A DNA stretch of 64,000 nt from Oscillospiraceae bacterium (GTDB taxonomy: Bacteria > Bacillota > Clostridia > Oscillospirales > Oscillospiraceae). The position numbers and the translations under genes are program-made. The stretch is from assembly GCA_017502285.1 (NCBI GenBank), contig JAFVVH010000045.1, forward strand, positions 1 to 64,000, read 5' to 3'. Numbering within the stretch: position 1 is the first letter of the stretch; every line of letters starts with the position of its first letter. Positions 40,505 to 48,273 of this stretch are shown here, in pieces. Under the pieces are notes generated by a model. That model had not been told where the DNA came from, searched no databases, and was given only the letters and a program-made list of their open reading frames with translations.

Positions 40505-41422
40505 TTATTTCAAAAATCCGTTAACGATCTGCTCCTCGGCCTCCTGCTCGGTCAGACCAAGGGTCATCAGCTTGATAAGCTGTTCTCCGGCGATCTTGCC
40601 GATGGCCGCCTCGTGGATGAGGCTTGCGTCAATGCTGTTGGCAGTGATCTCCGGCACCGCAGTCACATGGGCCTCGCCCATAATGATGGCATCACACTCG
40701 GTGTGGCCGGAACAGGCATTGTTGCCGTTAATGCGGGAGAAAAACTCCTGCCGGGAGTGGTCCTTGGCCACGCTGCGGGAAATAACATTGGCACTGGAGT
40801 CCTTGCCGTTCAGGTCCACGGTAAAATCAGTCTTGGCAAACTGAGTACCGTGGGTCATGATTTTTTCCCGGACGATCAGGGTCGCCTTGTCGGCCAGCTT
40901 GGCACTGGTCTTTCGGTCGGTGGAGTTCACACCCTTGATCTGGGTAGTCTCCATCTCCATGTAGCTGCCCTCGTCCAGCTCCACCACGCTCTCCGGGTTC
41001 ATGACCCGCTGCCCATTTCCGTCGCCATCGGCATAGTGGCGCTCCACGTACTTTACCTTGGCATTCTTGCCCACGAAGAAGCGGTGCACACCGTCATGCT
41101 GAGAGGTCTGGTCGCCGCAGTTGTGGATGCCGCAGCCGGCCACGATAGTCACGTCGCAGTCGTCTCCGATGTAGAAATCGTTATAAACGACCTCTTTCAG
41201 TCCGGTCTGGCTGATGAGAACGGGAATGTGCACGCTCTCGTTCTTGGTGCCGGGCTTGATGATAATGTCGATACCGGGCAGATCGGTCTTGTTCACGATG
41301 TCAATGTTGGCGGTGGTGTTCCGGGCGGCAGACTGACCGTTGGCCCGGATATTATAAGCGCCCTCGGGCACTTCATGCAGTTCAGCCACCTGCTCCAGCA
41401 GGGTGCGTTCGATGGTATCCAT
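40505..41422 (-). CDS. smsB: SufB/SufD-family scaffold protein of a minimal SUF (Sms) system
   Basis: A 305-aa beta-helix Fe-S scaffold component. It contains VVYNDFYIGDDCDVTIVAGC, the conserved GIHNCGDQTSQHDGVHRFFV region and, near the C-terminus, NNACSGHTECDAIIMGEAHV with ITANSIDASLIHEAAIGKIA. It is much shorter than SufB (~470 aa), as expected for SmsB of two-gene minimal SUF systems. It follows the ATPase gene by 12 bp. No SufS, SufU or SufD gene is present in the window. Confidence 0.88.
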   Translation of the reverse strand: MDTIERTLLEQVAELHEVPEGAYNIRANGQSAARNTTANIDIVNKTDLPGIDIIIKPGTKNESVHIPVLISQTGLKEVVYNDFYIGDDCDVTIVAGCGIHNCGDQTSQHDGVHRFFVGKNAKVKYVERHYADGDGNGQRVMNPESVVELDEGSYMEMETTQIKGVNSTDRKTSAKLADKATLIVREKIMTHGTQFAKTDFTVDLNGKDSSANVISRSVAKDHSRQEFFSRINGNNACSGHTECDAIIMGEAHVTAVPEITANSIDASLIHEAAIGKIAGEQLIKLMTLGLTEQEAEEQIVNGFLK

Positions 41423-41434
41423 AGTCTCTCCCCC

Positions 41435-42160
41435 TTACAGCTTGTCCGTCAGCACGCTGCACACGCTGCCGGTGCCTGCCAGCAAATGGGGCAGCACCTC
41501 TTCCCGGGTGCCCACAGCCTGCAGCTGGCCGCCGGCCAGCACGATGATTTTGTCGGCGATGTTCAAAATGCGTTCCTGATGGGAGATGATGAGGATGGAG
41601 CCGTTGATCTTTTCATGCATCTTCTCGAAAACCTGAATCAGGTTGGAGAAGGACCACAGATCGATGCCTGCCTCCGGCTCATCAAAAACGGACAGCTTAG
41701 TGCCCCGGGCGATGATCATGGCGATTTCAATGCGCTTGAGTTCACCGCCGGACAGAGAGGCATTCACCTCGCGATTGATATAGTCCTTGGCGCACAGCCC
41801 CACCTCGGACAGGTAGTCGCAGGCCTCGGACACACCGATGGGCTTACCCGCGGCCAAGGTGATCAGGTCGCGGACGGTAAGGCCCTTAAAGCGCACGGGC
41901 TGTTGGAATGCAAAGCTGATCCCCTTGCGGGCCCGCTCGGTGATACTCAGATCGGTGATATCTTCACCATCCAGCAGGATGCGGCCGCTTGTGGGCTTGA
42001 TGATACCGGCAATGACTTTGGCCAGTGTGGACTTTCCGCCGCCGTTGGGACCGGTGATGGCCACAAAGCGGTCGTTGATTTTTAAACTGATGTCTTTGAG
42101 TATCTCTTTGCTCTGCTCCGGTGTATCCACACGGAAGCTGATATTCTGAAGTTCCAGCAT
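41435..42160 (-). CDS. smsC: SufC-like ATPase of a minimal SUF (Sms) system
   Basis: A 241-aa ABC ATPase. Walker A is in ITGPNGGGKSTLAKVIAGI near 38, the Q loop in ISFAFQQPVRFKGL, the signature in ASLSGGELKRIEIAM near 145 and Walker B in LSVFDEPEAGIDLWSF, with the H loop in IISHQERIL. SLSGGE-KR and DEPEAGID are SufC hallmarks. It pairs with smsB to assemble Fe-S clusters in the cytoplasm. GGAGGGAAC precedes the start at 42160; the longer ORF runs into the divergent promoter region. Confidence 0.92.
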   Translation of the reverse strand: MLELQNISFRVDTPEQSKEILKDISLKINDRFVAITGPNGGGKSTLAKVIAGIIKPTSGRILLDGEDITDLSITERARKGISFAFQQPVRFKGLTVRDLITLAAGKPIGVSEACDYLSEVGLCAKDYINREVNASLSGGELKRIEIAMIIARGTKLSVFDEPEAGIDLWSFSNLIQVFEKMHEKINGSILIISHQERILNIADKIIVLAGGQLQAVGTREEVLPHLLAGTGSVCSVLTDKL

Positions 42161-42304
42161 GGGGTTCCCTCCAATATATGATCCCGCCCGTTGGGCGGCA
42201 GTAACTCGACAGGTGCGGCCTTTAGTGTACCACATCATCCTGCTCTTGTCTAACATATTTTATAAGTCCATTCCGTGATTTTATCACTTTTCTCCCTCCC
42301 ATCC

Positions 42305-42333
42305 TTTACACCGTGGCCTCGGTTTGGTATAAT
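42305..42333 (+). promoter_or_regulatory. Promoter of coaBC
   Basis: TTTACA (42305-42310), 17 bp, TATAAT (42328-42333), 34 bp before the coaBC start. Confidence 0.78.
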
Positions 42334-42367
42334 GTGTGGACAAAATCACTCCATGGGAGGGTTTCTT

Positions 42368-43567
42368 ATGCTGAAGGGTAAATCTGTCCTGCTGGGCATC
42401 ACCGGCGGTATCGCCGCCTACAAGGCCGCTTATCTGGCCTCCGCGCTGGTAAAGCAGCACTGCCACGTGCAGGTCATCATGACCGAGAATGCCACCCAAT
42501 TCATTTCCCCCCTCACCTTTGAGCAGTTGACGGGCAACAAGTGCCTTACCGACACCTTTGACCGGAACTTCGTGCATCAGGTGGAGCACATCGCCGTGGC
42601 CGACCGGACCGATTTGGTCATCATCGCCCCCGCTACCGCCAACGTGTGCGCCAAGCTGGCCCACGGCATTGCCGATGACATGCTAACCACCACTGTGCTA
42701 GCCTGCCGCTGCCCCAAGCTCATCGCCCCCGCCATGAACACCAACATGTACGAAAACCAGGTAACTCAGGATAACTTGGATATATTGCGCCGCTATGGCT
42801 GGCAAGTGATCTCCCCTGCCAGCGGACGGCTGGCCTGCGGTGCGGTGGGCGCAGGTAAACTGCCCGAGCCCGAGCTTCTTTTGGAGCACATCCTCCACAC
42901 CATCGCCCTGCCTCACGATTTGGATGGTAAAAAGGTGCTGGTCACCGCCGGTCCCACCCAGGAGTCCCTTGACCCGGTTCGTTATCTCACCAACCACTCC
43001 TCCGGCAAAATGGGCTATGCCCTGGCCCGCATGGCCGCCTACCGTGGTGCTGACGTGACCCTGATCTCCGGCCCCACCGCGCTGCAGCCGCCCCTGTTCG
43101 TGGATACGGTATCCATTGTCTCCGCCGCTGACCTGTACCGCGAAGTGACCGCCCGCTCGGCTGATGCGGACTTCATCTTCAAGGCCGCTGCCGTAGCCGA
43201 CTACACCCCCGCGGATTACAACGACAACAAAATCAAAAAGAAGGATGGCGACCTGTCCATTCCCCTGAAACGCACGCAGGATGTGCTGAAAGCACTGGGC
43301 GAACATAAGCGCCCCGGTCAAGTTATCTGCGGCTTCTCCATGGAGACGGAGAACATGCTGGAAAACAGCCGCGCCAAGCTGGAGAAAAAATCCATCCACA
43401 TGATCGCCGCCAACAATCTGAAGGTGGAGGGCGCGGGCTTTGGTGTGGACACCAACGTAATGACCCTGATCACCGCTGAGGACTGTGTGGAGCTGCCCCT
43501 TATGAGCAAGGAAGACGTGGCACTGGCTATCATGGATAAAGCCTTGGAGCTTTCCAAAACCATATAA
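42368..43567 (+). CDS. coaBC: Bifunctional phosphopantothenoylcysteine decarboxylase / phosphopantothenate-cysteine ligase
   Basis: A 399-aa coenzyme A biosynthesis enzyme. The CoaC flavoprotein half (1-185) has ITGGIAAYKAAYLA, APATANVCAKLAHGIADD, PAMNTNMYENQVTQDN and the active-site Cys in SGRLACGAVGAGKLPEPE. The CoaB half starts with KKVLVTAGPTQESLDPVRYL, continues TNHSSGKMGYALARMAAYRG, and has FKAAAVADYTPADYN and the cytidylyl-site KRTQDVLKALGEHK. Both activities appear intact. GGGAGG precedes the ATG. Confidence 0.97.
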   Translation: MLKGKSVLLGITGGIAAYKAAYLASALVKQHCHVQVIMTENATQFISPLTFEQLTGNKCLTDTFDRNFVHQVEHIAVADRTDLVIIAPATANVCAKLAHGIADDMLTTTVLACRCPKLIAPAMNTNMYENQVTQDNLDILRRYGWQVISPASGRLACGAVGAGKLPEPELLLEHILHTIALPHDLDGKKVLVTAGPTQESLDPVRYLTNHSSGKMGYALARMAAYRGADVTLISGPTALQPPLFVDTVSIVSAADLYREVTARSADADFIFKAAAVADYTPADYNDNKIKKKDGDLSIPLKRTQDVLKALGEHKRPGQVICGFSMETENMLENSRAKLEKKSIHMIAANNLKVEGAGFGVDTNVMTLITAEDCVELPLMSKEDVALAIMDKALELSKTI

Positions 43568-43569
43568 AA

Positions 43570-43607
43570 AATAAACCGCCGCAGCTTCATCAGCTGTGGC
43601 GGTTTAT
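43570..43607. terminator. Bidirectional terminator after coaBC
   Basis: The stem AATAAACCGCC-CAGCT / AGCTG-GGCGGTTTATT (43570-43586 with 43591-43607, one mismatch). It serves coaBC and the minus-strand tiny-ORF unit. Confidence 0.85.
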
Positions 43608-43633
43608 TGATTTGAGCTCATATCGCCGGACAT
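43604..43633 (-). CDS. Possible nine-codon ORF
   Basis: ATG plus eight codons (MSGDMSSNQ) behind a very strong AAAGGAGG, 15 bp after the 36-aa ORF. Its stop lies in the terminator stem. The site suggests ribosomes load here, but a nine-residue product is hard to credit; it could be a truncated gene start. Confidence 0.25.
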   Translation of the reverse strand: MSGDMSSNQ

Positions 43634-43648
43634 TGCATTTCCTCCTTT

Positions 43649-43759
43649 TCAGCGGTCACTGTGAGTCTGGCCTGCATCCTTGCCCTGATTGGCAAAAATC
43701 ATCTCGTCGATATCGCCCTTTTCCCGGACTATGCTCCGGATCTTACCGGTATTGGTCAT
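43649..43759 (-). CDS. 36-aa small protein with consensus promoter
   Basis: An ORF of 36 codons beginning MTNTGKIRSIVREKGDIDEM and ending in THSDR. GAAGGTGAACAGG precedes the ATG, and a consensus promoter lies about 35 bp upstream of the start. It is hydrophilic with balanced charge, one predicted helix and no signal sequence. I do not recognise it. Promoter, ribosome-binding site and terminator together argue that it is expressed. Confidence 0.45.
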   Translation of the reverse strand: MTNTGKIRSIVREKGDIDEMIFANQGKDAGQTHSDR

Positions 43760-43793
43760 TCCTGTTCACCTTCTTTCTTTTTTTGGTGTAGTC

Positions 43794-43822
43794 AGTATAC
43801 ATCCTCATCATCTTTATGTCAA
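43794..43822 (-). promoter_or_regulatory. Consensus promoter of the tiny-ORF unit
   Basis: TTGACA (43817-43822), 17 bp, TATACT (43794-43799) on the minus strand. This is one of the best promoters in the window. No gene other than the 36-aa ORF is positioned to use it. Confidence 0.8.
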
Positions 43823-43937
43823 CTGATTTTTTATTGTTTTAACAAAACTGTAATATTTCCCAGTTTTTTCTCCATTTCCTTCTGTTTTACGCACTTATCT
43901 CTGCCAATTAAATTTCACTTCAAACTTATGTAAAGTA

Positions 43938-43973
43938 AAACATGCTTCGGAACAGATCCGAAGCATGTTTTTT
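43938..43973. terminator. Terminator after the TSCPD gene
   Basis: An 11-bp perfect stem CATGCTTCGGA/TCCGAAGCATG (43941-43951 with 43957-43967), T6 on the plus side and TTTTAC on the minus side. Confidence 0.82.
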
Positions 43974-44218
43974 CAGGCTTGATAGGTTTTCAGCGCTTTG
44001 GCCAGCTGATCGGGACACGAAGTGTCCTTCCAGCCGCAGCGAATGCCCTCCATACGGCGGATCGCTTCTTCCACGCGCATTCCTTCCACCAGTCGGGAAA
44101 TGCCCTGCAGGTTTCCACTGCAGCCGCCTTCTACGCGAACAGATTGAATCACATCATCCTTCACGTCAATGATCATTTTGCGGGAACAAACTCCCTTGGG
44201 AATATATTCGATCGTCAT
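43973..44218 (-). CDS. TSCPD domain protein (TIGR03905-like)
   Basis: An 81-aa protein of the short TSCPD family. It contains VCSRKMIIDVKDDVIQSVRV, EGGCSGNLQGISRLVEGM, and the name motif DTSCPDQLAKAL. Four cysteines (C11, C33 and two near the end) suggest metal or cluster binding. The domain also occurs at the C-terminus of B12-dependent ribonucleotide reductases. The stand-alone version has no established function. It is the last gene of the GT2/ChbG strand run, 11 bp after the glycosyltransferase gene. Confidence 0.9.
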   Translation of the reverse strand: MTIEYIPKGVCSRKMIIDVKDDVIQSVRVEGGCSGNLQGISRLVEGMRVEEAIRRMEGIRCGWKDTSCPDQLAKALKTYQA

Positions 44219-44229
44219 GGGTATCCTCC

Positions 44230-45243
44230 TTACTTCCGGCAGGTCGGATCATCGTTCTGCATCATAGGATACCCGATTTCAACTTTATTTGCAAGTGTTA
44301 CCGTTCTTTCTGCTGCAGACCAACCTTTTTTACTCTTGCAAGAAGAGGATACAATATACTTGGGCCGCCCTTTGATTTCTTCATAAATGCAGGCAACATA
44401 ATAGCCGATAATTCCAAGACTGATCATCATGATACTTCCAATAAAAATCAGAATCAGGATAACTGTGGTTATGCCTTCCAGCGCACGGCCTGACAGTTTG
44501 TCAATCAATGCCCACACGCCAAATATAACCGTAATGCCCAGCATAATAAAGCCCAGCACCGTCACAATTTGCATCGGTGCGGTGGAGTAAGCCGAAATAT
44601 TCGAAATGGCATATTTCACCAGCCCCAGCCCAGTCCACTTCGATGCGCCTTCCGTCCGCTCCTGAACATCAAATGCAACCGTCGCCTTTTTATAGCCCAC
44701 CCAAAAGGAGAGCGCCCTGAAAAACCCTTTTTTCTCAGGAATCCGGTTTAAGATGTCAACCACTTTGCGGTCCAACAGCTTAAAGTCCGACGCATTTGAC
44801 ATATCAAAGCCAACCACCGAGCTGATGATGGAATAGAACGTTTTGGCTGCCATACCGTGGATTTTGTGCTCTTTGCCGCGGGTGCTTTTTATCCCCTCAA
44901 CAATTTCATAGCCCTCTTGCCACAGACGGTACATTTCAACTATTTTCTCGGGCGGATGCTGCAAATCACAATCGATAACAACAACACAGTCCCCTTCCGC
45001 GCCGGCAAGCCCAGCGGATATTGCGGCCTCTTTTCCGAAGTTTCTCGAAAAGTGCAATCCACACACATTGCGCTCCCGATCGGCCAATACCACAATCTTC
45101 TCGTATGTCGAATCGGTAGAGCCGTCATCAACAAAGATAATCTCAAACTCAATACCTGCGCCATTCAGAATATCCGATATCGTATAATAAGCTCGCTCTA
45201 CAGACAGCTCTTCATTATACGCAGGAACAATGACCGACAACAT
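44230..45243 (-). CDS. Membrane glycosyltransferase family 2 (GtrB/DPM1-like)
   Basis: A 337-aa transferase. The GT-A domain has VIVPAYNEELSVERAY, IIFVDDGSTDSTYEK (nucleotide-binding DD), SRNFGKEAAISAGL and IDCDLQHPPEKIVEMYRL (metal DxD). Two C-terminal transmembrane helices follow (VLGFIMLGITVIFGVWALI and VILILIFIGSIMMISLGIIG). These enzymes make polyprenyl-phosphate sugars for surface-glycan modification. It follows the ChbG-like gene by 23 bp. Both are clearly more AT-rich than their neighbours, suggesting horizontal transfer. Confidence 0.9.
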   Translation of the reverse strand: MLSVIVPAYNEELSVERAYYTISDILNGAGIEFEIIFVDDGSTDSTYEKIVVLADRERNVCGLHFSRNFGKEAAISAGLAGAEGDCVVVIDCDLQHPPEKIVEMYRLWQEGYEIVEGIKSTRGKEHKIHGMAAKTFYSIISSVVGFDMSNASDFKLLDRKVVDILNRIPEKKGFFRALSFWVGYKKATVAFDVQERTEGASKWTGLGLVKYAISNISAYSTAPMQIVTVLGFIMLGITVIFGVWALIDKLSGRALEGITTVILILIFIGSIMMISLGIIGYYVACIYEEIKGRPKYIVSSSCKSKKGWSAAERTVTLANKVEIGYPMMQNDDPTCRK

Positions 45244-45266
45244 CTAAATCTCTCCCAACAGCATCC

Positions 45267-46124
45267 TCAAAGGGTAAACTTCATCAGCGCATCGTACTCT
45301 CTCTTGCGCCACTGCGATTCGTAAAATGCTTTGAAGCCAGGTCGACAGCCGGCCATCAACTCCTCATCGCATTCCAAATACCCCGGATGAAGTCCAATTT
45401 CAATATTTTTGTTGTGTTTTTTCGCCAGTTTCATGTAACGCGGGAGCACTTTTTTGATTTTTTCCTCCGTTACCCGGCCCGAAAACATCACGCCCATAAA
45501 ATATGTAACATCAAAGTTCGATTTCTTCAGTTCCCCTCGATTTGTCCACGCAAGTATTTTCAGCAGCCATTGCTTGATTACTCCACTCAGTGTATAGCTT
45601 GTATACAACGAGGGGCTCAGAAGATAAGGCAAAAGCGGCTCTGCCGGGATGCGAACGCATTCAACCACCGCGCCGTTATCCCTAAGGACCTGCATCAACG
45701 TTTGAAATACCAACGGTATCATGTGCGTATGCTGATGACTGTCAATGGAAATCGGAATCGCTTCACCCATAGCTTCTCTCCAAAAAGAAACTTGCTTTTG
45801 CAGCTCTTTGTATAGTTGTTTTTGCAGTTGCTTTCGTTTGTTTGAAAGCGAGAGAAAAAACAGTCCGACAAAGGAATACCGAAACGCGCCCTTCTTCGAT
45901 ACCAGCAGACTGATTTCCTTTGGATCGGACAGCGGGTATCCTTCTACCAAATTGAGATGCAAGGATAGTTTTGCCCCATAGCACAGCAGGCGCTGCTTAA
46001 AATCCGCAATGTCACCATTGGGCAGAACACTGACTTTATTCAACACACCGTGCATGAGACATTCTTCGATGCGATTATTGCATTTATCGGAAATGCCGTA
46101 ATCGTCCGCACAAAAATATATCAT
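45267..46124 (-). CDS. ChbG/HpnK (YdjC) family carbohydrate deacetylase
   Basis: A 285-aa protein of the YdjC fold. IYFCADDYGISDKCNNRIEE supplies the catalytic Asp pair, SLHLNLVEGYPL a metal His, IDSHQHTHMIPLVFQTLM the His cluster, and IEIGLHPGYLE the final His. Members remove N-acetyl groups from oligosaccharides or lipid-linked sugars. The pairing with a GtrB-like transferase points to editing of a polyprenyl-linked sugar. The start at 46124 follows AAAGGTGG and is the family start. Confidence 0.88.
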   Translation of the reverse strand: MIYFCADDYGISDKCNNRIEECLMHGVLNKVSVLPNGDIADFKQRLLCYGAKLSLHLNLVEGYPLSDPKEISLLVSKKGAFRYSFVGLFFLSLSNKRKQLQKQLYKELQKQVSFWREAMGEAIPISIDSHQHTHMIPLVFQTLMQVLRDNGAVVECVRIPAEPLLPYLLSPSLYTSYTLSGVIKQWLLKILAWTNRGELKKSNFDVTYFMGVMFSGRVTEEKIKKVLPRYMKLAKKHNKNIEIGLHPGYLECDEELMAGCRPGFKAFYESQWRKREYDALMKFTL

Positions 46125-46228
46125 ACCTACCCACCTTTCGACCTTTTTCATTATATCACACTCTACGTGTCTTATCCAAGTTTCTTTTTCATGTCTCCCC
46201 ACAAAACCCAAACACTCTCCCCATAGCA

Positions 46229-46283
46229 ATAAACACCCCTGATTCATTGGTTTCGTTTCGACCAATCAATCAAGAGTGTTTAC
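46229..46283 (-). terminator. Hairpin terminator downstream of spo0A
   Basis: A long imperfect stem (46231-46251 with 46261-46281) around a 9-nt loop. On the minus strand the 3' arm ends in TGTTTATTG. It separates spo0A from the ChbG-like gene. Confidence 0.6.
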
Positions 46284-46408
46284 AGGCTCAATATAAAAAG
46301 TTTATCGGTTCCAACCACAAATTTGATATGGATATTGCAACTATTCATGGGTTTGGGCTCTTCAAGGAACCGCCCTCTCCCCCTTTTTTCAGTATCCGTA
46401 AAGGAATC

Positions 46409-47173
46409 TTACTGTTCCTTCTGCTGCAGGCACAGCTTATCGGAAATCATGGCAATAAATTCCGAATTGGTGGGCTTGCCTTTGATGTTGGACACCGTAT
46501 AGCCAAAATACTTCTGCAGGGTATCCAGATCGCCCCGATCCCACGCCACCTCGATGGCGTGTCGAACGGCGCGCTCCACACGGCTTGGGGTGGTATTGTA
46601 CCGCTTGGCTACCTCGGGATAGAGGATCTTGGTCACGGCATTAATGGCCTCCATGTTGTCGATGCAATACAGGATCGCCTCACGCAGATAATGATAACCC
46701 TTGATGTGGGCCGGCACGCCGATCTCATGGATAATGGCGGTAACACGACTTTCCATGCTGTACTGCCGGTCCGTATCCGGTCCAGCTTCCCGGTCCAGTC
46801 CGGTCAGCTGGCGAATGCGCTCGCACACCACCTCACCCCGGCAGGGCTTGGTCATGTAGTGATCCGCTCCATAGCGCACCGCCAACTCCGCCATTGTACC
46901 ACGGGCCAGCGCGGAGATCACCAGCACCCGGGGCCGCTCCTCCGGCGCCATCTCGTTGAGGGTCTGGAGCACCTCCACCCCATCCATCTGGGACAGGATC
47001 ACATCCATCACGATCAGGTCAGGCTTGTGCTGCTCCACCATCTGCAGCAGTTCCTGACCATCTCCCGTCTGTCCTACCAATTGAATATCGGCCTCCTGAG
47101 AGAGGGTCTCCGCCAGAATGCGGCGGTAATCCTCCCCCGCATCGGCCAGCAAAATTTTCTTCCTGCCTTCCAT
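46409..47173 (-). CDS. spo0A: Sporulation master regulator Spo0A
   Basis: A 254-aa response regulator. The receiver has phospho-acceptor D57 ([13 protein letters not shown]), S87 in place of the usual Thr (VLVISALA) and K109 (YMTKPC). The acidic pocket reads LLADAGED: D11 is kept but its usual acidic neighbour is Ala. The usual Pro after the acceptor is also missing. The DNA-binding domain is highly conserved ([52 protein letters not shown]), which fixes the identity. The gene sits near spoIVB as in other clostridia, but two plus-strand genes lie between them. Confidence 0.95.
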   Translation of the reverse strand: MEGRKKILLADAGEDYRRILAETLSQEADIQLVGQTGDGQELLQMVEQHKPDLIVMDVILSQMDGVEVLQTLNEMAPEERPRVLVISALARGTMAELAVRYGADHYMTKPCRGEVVCERIRQLTGLDREAGPDTDRQYSMESRVTAIIHEIGVPAHIKGYHYLREAILYCIDNMEAINAVTKILYPEVAKRYNTTPSRVERAVRHAIEVAWDRGDLDTLQKYFGYTVSNIKGKPTNSEFIAMISDKLCLQQKEQ

Positions 47174-47321
47174 ATAGCATTCCCCTTCTGGTTAATTTGT
47201 TTTCAAATAGCATATTAAGCCCCGAAACATGGAGCTTCGACCGGTCAACAACAATGTAACATATTCAGACAGCAAACGCAACGGAGAAATTGCCATTTTT
47301 TGGTATTTAACCAAAGAATCG

Positions 47322-47338
47322 TTCGACACCTTCCGACA
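47322..47338. promoter_or_regulatory. Candidate Spo0A box(es)
   Basis: TTCGACA (47322-47328) is the exact reverse complement of the TGTCGAA 0A-box, with a near match (TTCCGACA) 2 bp later. They lie in the divergent region between spo0A and the trmH-like gene, 13 bp upstream of the latter's -35. Autoregulation or repression of the divergent gene is possible. Confidence 0.4.
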
Positions 47339-47350
47339 CAGCGATTTCTG

Positions 47351-47379
47351 TTGACAGGCATCACGGATAAAACTATTAT
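47351..47379 (+). promoter_or_regulatory. Promoter of the trmH-like/ferredoxin unit
   Basis: TTGACA (47351-47356), 17 bp, TATTAT (47374-47379), 34 bp before the start at 47414. Confidence 0.72.
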
Positions 47380-47413
47380 AATGTGTAGACTGTTCCGTGC
47401 AAAGGAGTCCATC

Positions 47414-48238
47414 ATGTCGAACATCATCACAATTACCGATTTTAATGCGCCTGAGCTGGATGTATATGCCCGGCTCACCGAAGCCCAGCTTCTCAACCGT
47501 CACTGCCTGAAAGAAGGCCTGTTTATCGCGGAAAGCCCAAAGGTCATTGGCCGGGCGCTGGACGCTGGATGTGAGCCTGTCTCTTTCCTTGCGGAAACAA
47601 AGCATATTCACGGCGAAGCAAAGGATGTCCTTGCTCGGTGCGGGGACATCCCCGTCTATACAGCAACCTTCGATTTGCTGACCCAGCTGACCGGTTATCA
47701 GCTGACCCGGGGCATGCTGTGCGCCATGCGCCGCCCGGAGCTGCCCACTGTGGAGCAGGTCTGCCGGGATGCCCGGCGCGTCGTGGTGCTGGAAAATATC
47801 ATGAACCCCACCAATGTGGGGGCCATTTTCCGCTCCGCCGCCGCACTGGGCATGGATGCGGTGCTGCTGACTCCCGGCTGCAGCAATCCGCTCTACCGCC
47901 GTTCCGCCCGGGTAAGCATGGGCACAGTGTTCCAAATCCCGTGGACCTATATCGGAGATGAGATGTCCTGCTGGCCTCATCCCGGTATGGATCAGCTGCA
48001 GGAGCTTGGCTTCAAGACCGCCGCCATGGCGCTGAGCGACGATTCTATCTCCATTGATGATCCTGCTCTGCTGCGGGAGGAAAAGCTGGCGGTGGTGCTG
48101 GGCACAGAAGGTGACGGTCTGTCCAACGAAACCATCGCCAACTGTGATTATACCGTGCGCATCCCCATGTCTCACGGAGTGGACTCCCTGAATGTAGCCG
48201 CCGCCAGCGCGGTGGCCTTCTGGCAGCTGAGCCGGTAA
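47414..48238 (+). CDS. TrmH/SpoU family RNA 2'-O-methyltransferase
   Basis: A 274-aa methylase. An N-terminal substrate-binding domain (LLNRHCLKEGLFIAESPKVI) precedes the SPOUT domain: VVVLENIMNPTNVGAIFRSA (motif 1), MGTVFQIPWTYI, VVLGTEGDGLSNETI (motif 2) and IPMSHGVDSLNVAAASAVAF (motif 3). It methylates a ribose in rRNA or tRNA; the exact target cannot be read. AAAGGAG precedes the ATG. A flavodoxin-ferredoxin gene follows after 35 bp. Confidence 0.92.
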   Translation: MSNIITITDFNAPELDVYARLTEAQLLNRHCLKEGLFIAESPKVIGRALDAGCEPVSFLAETKHIHGEAKDVLARCGDIPVYTATFDLLTQLTGYQLTRGMLCAMRRPELPTVEQVCRDARRVVVLENIMNPTNVGAIFRSAAALGMDAVLLTPGCSNPLYRRSARVSMGTVFQIPWTYIGDEMSCWPHPGMDQLQELGFKTAAMALSDDSISIDDPALLREEKLAVVLGTEGDGLSNETIANCDYTVRIPMSHGVDSLNVAAASAVAFWQLSR

Positions 48239-48273
48239 CATAGATTGAATTATATTTCTTTTGGAGGCGTCTC

